Shown here: piece after piece, positions 1 through 4,679 of the stretch
Position numbering within the stretch: position 1 is the stretch's first letter
Layout of the letters: each line of letters opens with the position of its first letter
Assembly: GCA_934667865.1 (NCBI GenBank)
Contig: CAKUMR010000081.1
Coordinates: 1-5,823, forward strand
DNA from: an uncultured Oscillospiraceae bacterium
GTDB taxonomy: Bacteria > Bacillota_A > Clostridia > Oscillospirales > Oscillospiraceae
Direction of reading: 5' to 3'
DNA: 5,823 nucleotides
Notes under the pieces: model-generated
Databases searched by the model: none
Seen by the model: the letters and a program-made list of their open reading frames with translations, nothing else
Told to the model about the DNA's origin: nothing
Made by a program: the position numbers and the translations under genes

Positions 1-500
1 GTCTGGTGACGAACGAGCCGGGCGTTGCCCTGACGATCTTTTCCGCCGACTGCACGCCGGTGCTCCTGTATGACCCGGTCGCGCGCGCGATCGGCGCGGC
101 GCACGCCGGCTGGCGCGGGACTGCCGCCGGGATCGCCGCCCGTGCGGTGGAGGTTATGCAGCGGGAATTCGGCTCCAAGCCGGAAAATATCCGGGCGGCC
201 ATCGGCCCCTGCATCGGAGAATGCTGCTTTGAGACCGATGCCGACGTGCCGGAGGCCATGCTTGCGGCGCTGGGCGAGGAGGCGCGGCGCGCCATCCGTC
301 CGGTAGGCGATAAATTTTATGTAAACCTGAAAGACCTGAACGCGCTCTGGCTGGAGCGTGCGGGCCTGCACCGGATCGACATTTCCTGCGACTGCACAGC
401 CTGCCAGCCGCAGCGCTTCTGGTCGCACCGAAGGGTCGGCAATGCCCGCGGCTCATTGGCGGCCGTGATCATGCTGCCGGAAGGGGAGGCGGAAGAATGA
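1..500 (+). CDS. pgeF: PgeF/YfiH-family (laccase-domain) protein, 3' part only
   Basis: The gene enters from the left edge, and 165 codons are visible (frame starting at base 3). The family is usually about 240-280 residues, so roughly the first 100 are missing. The GTG at position 6 lies inside conserved sequence (LVTNEPG) and is not a start. Numbered from the first visible residue, the signatures are SADCTP (14-19), HAGWRGT (34-40), GPCIGECCFE (68-77) and a late CTAC...FWSHRR block. In E. coli YfiH the metal ligands are His71, Cys107 and His124; visible Cys17 and His34 have the same 17-residue spacing as Cys107 and His124, while the first His is off-window. Known family roles differ: E. coli PgeF removes wrongly incorporated L-Ser from UDP-MurNAc peptide precursors, while other members act on purine nucleosides (phosphorylase, adenosine deaminase). 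The sequence does not decide between these. The protein is cytoplasmic. Its stop overlaps the next gene's start by 4 bases (ATGA), so the two are probably translationally coupled. Confidence 0.93.
   Translation, partial: LVTNEPGVALTIFSADCTPVLLYDPVARAIGAAHAGWRGTAAGIAARAVEVMQREFGSKPENIRAAIGPCIGECCFETDADVPEAMLAALGEEARRAIRPVGDKFYVNLKDLNALWLERAGLHRIDISCDCTACQPQRFWSHRRVGNARGSLAAVIMLPEGEAEE
483..489 (+). promoter_or_regulatory. Ribosome binding site of the substrate-binding lipoprotein gene
   Basis: GGGGAGG lies 7 bases before the ATG at 497, inside the last codons of the upstream gene. It fixes the start, which also leads straight into a signal peptide with a lipobox. Confidence 0.75.
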
Positions 501-2083
501 AGCGTCTGATCGCACTGTGCCTTGCCGCGGCGCTCCTGCTGTGCGGCTGCGCCGGGCAGCAGACGGAGCCTTCCCAGACGACGGAGTCCGAGCCTGCCTC
601 CGAACCGACGGAATCCACGGCGGCGGACAGCGGCAGCTTCGGCCTGTCCTATCTGCCGGAGTACGGCCTGAATCCCTATACCTGCACCGCCACGGTCAAC
701 CGGGCGATCTTCTCCCTGATGTATGAAAGCCTGTTCGTGGTGTCCAACCAGTTCCGCGCGGAGCCGCTGCTCTGCGAGAGCTTTACGGCCTCCGAGGATG
801 GGCGGACCTATGTCTACCGGCTGCTTTCCGGCGTGACCTTCTCCGACGGGACGCCGCTGACGGCGCGGGACGTTGCGGCCTCACTGAACGCCGCACGGGA
901 CAGCGCGCTGTACGCGGGCCGTCTGGAGCACATTACGTCGATTTCCGTGCTGGATGACAGCGCCCTCAGCGTTGTGCTGGACACGGCCTATGAAAACTTT
1001 TCTCTGATGCTGGACGTGCCCGTCGCCAAGGCGGATACGGTCAGCGCTGCCGCGCCGGTCGGAACCGGGCCTTACGCCCTCGACGGCGACCGCCTGCGCC
1101 GCAATACGGCGTGGTGGCAGGAGGGCGAGTTTGCGGTCAAGGCGGCGGAGATTCTGCTGACGGCAGCGACGACCCCCAACGCCCTGCGGGACAATTTTGA
1201 ATTCGGCACGACTGATCTGATCTACTGCGACCCAAACTCCTCTGCGGCGGTGGGCTACCGCTGCGATTTTGAGGTTTGGGAGGTTCCGACGACCATCCTG
1301 CACTACCTCGGCTTCAATCTGCGCAGCGGCCTGTTCGCAAGCGATACCCTGCGCACGGCAGTGACCTACATGATCGACCGCGACACCCTGTCCAACGCCT
1401 GCTACGGCGGCTTTGCCATTCCGGCGACGCTGCCCTGCTCGCCGGATTCCGACCTTTCCGATGCGCAGCTTGCGGCGCAGTATGCTTATGATCTGCCGCG
1501 TTTTCAGGCGGCGGTGCATAACAGCGGCGTGCAGTCTACGGAGGAAGCGCCGGGGGTGTTTCTGGTCTGCTCCGACGACGCGACGCGCGTCGCCGTGGCG
1601 GAGAAGCTGAGCGAGACCTTCCGCGCCTGCGGGCTTTACCTGACGGTGCGGGCGCTTCCCCTGAAGGAATATAAATCCGCACTTTCCAACGGCAATTTTG
1701 ACCTTTATCTCGGAGAAGTCCGCCTGACGGCAAACTTTGACCTGTCGGAATTCTTCTCCTCCGAGGGAAATCTGAACTACGGCGGCATTTCCGGCACGGA
1801 GCTGGCGCAGCTCTGCGCCGCCTCGCTGGAAAACTCCGGCAATTACGCCGACCTGTGCGCCAGAATTCTGGCCTCGGTGCCGATCTGCCCGGTCGCGTTC
1901 AAAAGCTATGCGATCTATGTGACGCGCGGCAAGCTCGCCTCCATCACGCCTGCGGTGGACTACCTGTTCCACAATGCGGTCACCGCCCGGACGCTGACTG
2001 ACGCCGACCGTACCTACGAACAGTCCGGTGCAGGGGAACCGTCCGAGCCGACAGACGGCTCTGTGGAATCCACCGAACCTTAA
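497..2083 (+). CDS. ABC transporter substrate-binding lipoprotein, family 5 (peptide/nickel type)
   Basis: This 528-residue protein is an exported lipoprotein that captures a solute outside the membrane, probably a peptide-like ligand, for an ABC importer. It opens with a signal peptide (MKRLIAL..., hydrophobic core 4-16) and the lipobox LCGC, so Cys18 should be lipid-anchored after cleavage. A Ser/Thr/Glu/Pro-rich linker (about 23-47) follows. SBP_bac_5 hallmarks are NPY (59-61), VTFSDGTPLTARDV (113-126), VGTGPY (188-193), YLGFN (270-274) and LRTAVTYMIDRDTL (285-298). The length is normal for the family. The last 19 residues are again rich in Ser, Glu, Pro and Thr and resemble the N-terminal linker. 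No permease or ATPase gene is next to it in the window: it sits between pgeF and an LtaS-like gene. It may therefore share a transporter encoded elsewhere or serve a sensory role (inference). The ligand cannot be read from sequence. Confidence 0.9.
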   Translation: MKRLIALCLAAALLLCGCAGQQTEPSQTTESEPASEPTESTAADSGSFGLSYLPEYGLNPYTCTATVNRAIFSLMYESLFVVSNQFRAEPLLCESFTASEDGRTYVYRLLSGVTFSDGTPLTARDVAASLNAARDSALYAGRLEHITSISVLDDSALSVVLDTAYENFSLMLDVPVAKADTVSAAAPVGTGPYALDGDRLRRNTAWWQEGEFAVKAAEILLTAATTPNALRDNFEFGTTDLIYCDPNSSAAVGYRCDFEVWEVPTTILHYLGFNLRSGLFASDTLRTAVTYMIDRDTLSNACYGGFAIPATLPCSPDSDLSDAQLAAQYAYDLPRFQAAVHNSGVQSTEEAPGVFLVCSDDATRVAVAEKLSETFRACGLYLTVRALPLKEYKSALSNGNFDLYLGEVRLTANFDLSEFFSSEGNLNYGGISGTELAQLCAASLENSGNYADLCARILASVPICPVAFKSYAIYVTRGKLASITPAVDYLFHNAVTARTLTDADRTYEQSGAGEPSEPTDGSVESTEP

Positions 2084-2097
2084 AGACGCTATTTTTT

Positions 2098-2105
2098 GAG
2101 AGGAG
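2098..2105 (+). promoter_or_regulatory. Ribosome binding site that selects the TTG start at 2114
   Basis: GAGAGGAG lies 8 bases before TTG at 2114. The longer open frame from TTG at 2096 would put this purine tract inside the coding sequence and leave that codon with no good site of its own, so 2114 is the better start. Confidence 0.7.
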
Positions 2106-2113
2106 TCATCACC

Positions 2114-4438
2114 TTGAAAGCATTCGCGGCTTTGGAGAATGTCATTTATCAGAAAAAGTTGGAGCGGAAGGTCTTTGCCTTCTGCCGACGGCGTCAGCCG
2201 AAGCTCCTGCGCTTTGTTCCGCATTATCTTGCGGCCAACGTAAGCTGTTTCTTCCGTGGGATCAGCCGGGAGGAATACCTGCGCTGCCGCTGGAGCTTTT
2301 TGCAGCAGCTGAAGGATCCGGCGAAAATGCTGGAGCGCTTCTTCCATAAGGCGCGCCGGAAGCTCTGGCTTCCGCCTGCGGGGACGGAGATCGTTTCCGA
2401 CCAGCCGGAGGCGGTGCTTGCTGCGTTCTGCGAAAAGAATGGCTACGCTCTGCGCGCCAATGTCTATGACGCAGCGGCCTGCCGCTTTGCGGGCTTCCGC
2501 ACGGAAGGGGAGCTGGTTGCCAAAGACGCGCCCTACGCGGCCTATGGAAAGCTCTGCGGGCAGGTGATGGACGGCGCGGCGGAGAAGCGTTATGTCTGCG
2601 GCCGCAGCGTTACGCAGAGCCGACGGAGGTACCTTGCGGCGGTCTGCGGAAGAAAGCTGCTGTGCCATGCGCTGCTGCTCCTTTACGCGGTGCTGCTTGG
2701 CTATGCCTCGCTTTATTATGCGGCGCTGGGCTCGGACAATGCGGCGGAGCTGTTCCGCTCCTATCTGGCCTCGCCCGCGGTGTCGCTTCTGAATCTGGCG
2801 CCCGTGGTGCTGGTGATGTTTTTCCTCTACTACCTTTTTAACAGTGCGGCGGCCGCGGCGCTGGTCACCTCCGCGCTGACGCTTGTCATGACGTGGGTAC
2901 ACTATTTCAAGCTGGTGTTCCGCGGCGATCCCTTCCTTTTTGAGGACGTGCAGCTCATCCGCGAGGCAGGCGCGATGACGGGGAGCTATTCTATCGTCCT
3001 GACGGCGGGAATGTGGTGCACGGCAGCGGCGGCCCTGGGAATATGCGTGCTGTTTGCCCTGCTTCTGCGGCAGAAGACGCAGCGCCCGCAGGTGCGCATG
3101 ATCGTGCTTGCAGCGCTGCTCCTGCTGGGCGTGGGCGGCTACCGGTCGCTTTACTGCTCGGAAACGGTCTATGAAAAGACCTATCGCCCGCTGACCTTCC
3201 AGAGTGTGTGGAATTCCAGCCATCAGTTCCAGAACCGCGGCTTTTTCTACCCCTTCCTGCACAGCACGGCGGCGGCGTTCGATCCCGCGCCGGAGTATTA
3301 CAGTGAGGCGCGCGCCGAAGCGGCGCTTGCGCAGTACGACGATGCGGACATCCCGGAGGACAAAAAGGTCAATGTGATTGCCTGTATGCTGGAATCCTAT
3401 TCGGATTTCACGCGCTTTGAGGAGCTGACCTTTACCGAGGACCCCTATGAATTTCTCCATGCGCTGGAGGCGGAATCCTACAGCGGCACGACGCTGAGCT
3501 ATGCGTTCGGCGGCGGTACGAATATCCCGGAGCGGCAGTTCCTGACCGGCCTGACCGACCTCCCGAGCTTCCGCAGGACGACCAATTCCTACCCATGGTA
3601 TTTCCGCCAGCAGGGCTATACCGTGGAGGGCAGCCACCCCTATTATCACTGGTTTTATGACCGCAGCACGATCAACGAGCGGCTCGGGTTTGAGGCGTAT
3701 TATTTTGACGAAGATACTTACAAGGCGCTGAACGGCGGCAGGCCGATGAGCCACGACAGCGTGCTGTTCCCACATATTGTGGAGCTGTACGAGCAGGCGG
3801 CGGCCCGCGGGGAGCATTATTTCTCCTTCAATGTGACATTCCAGGGTCACGGGCCGTATTCCGCCGACGTGGAGTATGATCACCCTTACGTGGAAAACAA
3901 GGGCTATTCGGAGGAATCCTACAATTATCTGAACAATTATCTCGCGACTGCGGACGACATAGACGATGCGCTGAAGGACATGGTGCAGTCGCTGCGAGAG
4001 AGCGAGGAGCCGGTCGTGCTGATCCTGTTCGGCGATCATATGCCGGGGCTTGGCAACAAGGACTCTGCCTATGCCGAGTTCGGCATTTCCTTCGACCTTG
4101 CTACGGACGAGGGCTTTTACAATTACTATTCCACGCCTTATGTGATCTGGGCGAACGACGCGGCCAAGCGCGTGCTTGGAAATGACTTCGTCGGGGAGGG
4201 GCCGACCATCGGCACGAATTTCCTGATGAATGAATTTTTCCGCCTTGCCGGGTATACCGGGAACGAATATGCGCAGTATACTGCCGATCTGATGCAGACC
4301 TTCCAAAGCATCCACAGCACAGGAATCTGCCTGACCCCGGAGGGACTGTGCCGCGAACTGTCTCCGGCGCAGGAGGAAGCCTGTGAGGAGTTCGTGGATG
4401 TTCAGTATTACTGGCGGAGCAATTATCAGGGAAAATAA
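2114..4438 (+). CDS. LtaS-type sulfatase-fold glycerolphosphate transferase with N-terminal degenerate HAD-like domain
   Basis: A 774-residue membrane protein from a TTG start (GAGAGGAG 8 bases upstream). Residues 1-178 form an extra N-terminal domain resembling a small HAD-type phosphatase without its catalytic aspartates (see findings). Five hydrophobic segments follow at about 182-205, 223-242, 245-268, 293-318 and 327-347, matching LtaS topology: N-terminus inside, C-terminal enzyme domain outside. The extracellular domain (about 418-740) has the LtaS catalytic set. Glu427 (MLESYSDF) and Thr469 (FGGGTN) match S. aureus Glu255 and the Thr300 nucleophile. Arg517 (YDRST) matches Arg356, His579 (FQGHGPYS) matches His416, and Asp641-His642 (FGDHMPG) match Asp475-His476. 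Spacings are close to those of LtaS. LtaS enzymes move glycerol-phosphate from phosphatidylglycerol onto a growing lipoteichoic acid chain, using Mn2+. This member could instead be a primase or modify another glycan. It lies 30 bases after the lipoprotein gene, in the same operon. Usual LtaS proteins are about 620-650 residues, so the surplus is the N-terminal domain. Confidence 0.9.
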   Translation: MKAFAALENVIYQKKLERKVFAFCRRRQPKLLRFVPHYLAANVSCFFRGISREEYLRCRWSFLQQLKDPAKMLERFFHKARRKLWLPPAGTEIVSDQPEAVLAAFCEKNGYALRANVYDAAACRFAGFRTEGELVAKDAPYAAYGKLCGQVMDGAAEKRYVCGRSVTQSRRRYLAAVCGRKLLCHALLLLYAVLLGYASLYYAALGSDNAAELFRSYLASPAVSLLNLAPVVLVMFFLYYLFNSAAAAALVTSALTLVMTWVHYFKLVFRGDPFLFEDVQLIREAGAMTGSYSIVLTAGMWCTAAAALGICVLFALLLRQKTQRPQVRMIVLAALLLLGVGGYRSLYCSETVYEKTYRPLTFQSVWNSSHQFQNRGFFYPFLHSTAAAFDPAPEYYSEARAEAALAQYDDADIPEDKKVNVIACMLESYSDFTRFEELTFTEDPYEFLHALEAESYSGTTLSYAFGGGTNIPERQFLTGLTDLPSFRRTTNSYPWYFRQQGYTVEGSHPYYHWFYDRSTINERLGFEAYYFDEDTYKALNGGRPMSHDSVLFPHIVELYEQAAARGEHYFSFNVTFQGHGPYSADVEYDHPYVENKGYSEESYNYLNNYLATADDIDDALKDMVQSLRESEEPVVLILFGDHMPGLGNKDSAYAEFGISFDLATDEGFYNYYSTPYVIWANDAAKRVLGNDFVGEGPTIGTNFLMNEFFRLAGYTGNEYAQYTADLMQTFQSIHSTGICLTPEGLCRELSPAQEEACEEFVDVQYYWRSNYQGK

Positions 4439-4441
4439 GCG

Positions 4442-4478
4442 AAAAACAGTCTCGCGGGCCATTCGGTTCGCGAGGCTG
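4442..4478 (-). terminator. Leftward-facing hairpin with T tract, just after the LtaS-like gene
   Basis: Arms at 4447-4456 and 4469-4478 (CAGTCTCGCG / CGCGAGGCTG) form a 10-base stem with a 12-base loop. Read on the minus strand, the stem is followed by five Ts (4446-4442), giving the layout of an intrinsic terminator for leftward transcription, with one C-A mismatch. On the plus strand no T tract follows. A second pairing, ACAGTCT (4446-4452) with AGACTGT (4482-4488), competes for the left arm. It may stop antisense read-through into the LtaS-like gene from the convergent GTPase-NYN gene. Confidence 0.5.
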
Positions 4479-4530
4479 CTCAGACTGTCAAAAAACCTAT
4501 CCAGCTTAAAGTTACGGAGGGAAGAAAAGA

Positions 4531-4561
4531 GTGAAAGGGAACCGTCAGGGTTCCCTTTCAC
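4531..4561. repeat. Perfect 13-base inverted repeat (hairpin)
   Basis: GTGAAAGGGAACC at 4531-4543 pairs perfectly with GGTTCCCTTTCAC at 4549-4561 around a 5-base loop. No T run follows on the plus strand. On the minus strand the stem is followed by a mixed TC tract (CTTTTCTTCC), so it could act as a leftward terminator or as a 3' RNA stabilising stem. Confidence 0.7.
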
Positions 4562-4584
4562 GTTCAATAACCCGCCGCAGTGGC

Positions 4585-4628
4585 CAAAATTGCAAAATAT
4601 AAATACAATATTTGATTTTGCAATTTTG
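4585..4628. repeat. AT-rich inverted repeat (long hairpin)
   Basis: CAAAATTGCAAAAT at 4585-4598 pairs perfectly with ATTTTGCAATTTTG at 4615-4628. After a small internal loop, AAATA (4601-4605) can pair with TATTT (4609-4613) around CAA. It is strikingly AT-rich within GC-rich surroundings. No gene begins nearby, so I see a structural element rather than a promoter. Confidence 0.65.
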
Positions 4629-4633
4629 CAGAC

Positions 4634-4673
4634 AGCGTGTCAAAAAAGTCTATTTAGACTTTTTTGACACGCT
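4634..4673. terminator. Probable bidirectional terminator: perfect 19-base-arm palindrome
   Basis: AGCGTGTCAAAAAAGTCTA (4634-4652) is the exact reverse complement of 4655-4673, with only TT between. The core AGTCTA/TAGACT is flanked by six As and six Ts, so RNA from either strand gives a short stem followed by a U run. It begins 6 bases beyond the stop codon of the minus-strand gene and is the only element here with a T tract suited to ending the plus-strand operon. Confidence 0.7.
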
Positions 4674-4679
4674 GCTATT

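Noticed and set aside
6..8. GTG at position 6 as start of the first gene.
   Set aside because: It falls within the conserved LVTNEPG stretch, and family members need about 100 residues before it. The gene is cut by the window edge.
2096..2113. An upstream TTG at 2096 as start of the LtaS-like gene.
   Set aside because: It would place the clear GAGAGGAG site inside the gene and has no site of its own. The TTG at 2114 has ideal spacing.
881..4567. A 1228-codon open frame on the minus strand, antisense to the lipoprotein and LtaS-like genes.
   Set aside because: Its codons lie exactly back-to-back with those of both sense genes, which share one frame. Stops would need the sense codons TTA, CTA or TCA, which GC-rich genes avoid; it ends at a sense TCA at 881. 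The translation is Arg/His/Gln-rich, with no domain, and runs through a hairpin.
4585..4628. A promoter in the AT-rich block (TTGCAA and TACAAT strings).
   Set aside because: The two strings are only about 8 bases apart, far from the 16-18 needed, and transcription to the right would meet the palindrome at once with no gene to serve.
4383..4667. A 94-codon plus-strand frame across the end of the LtaS-like gene and the intergenic hairpins.
   Set aside because: It overlaps a real gene out of frame, runs through three hairpins, has no ribosome site and no recognisable protein features.
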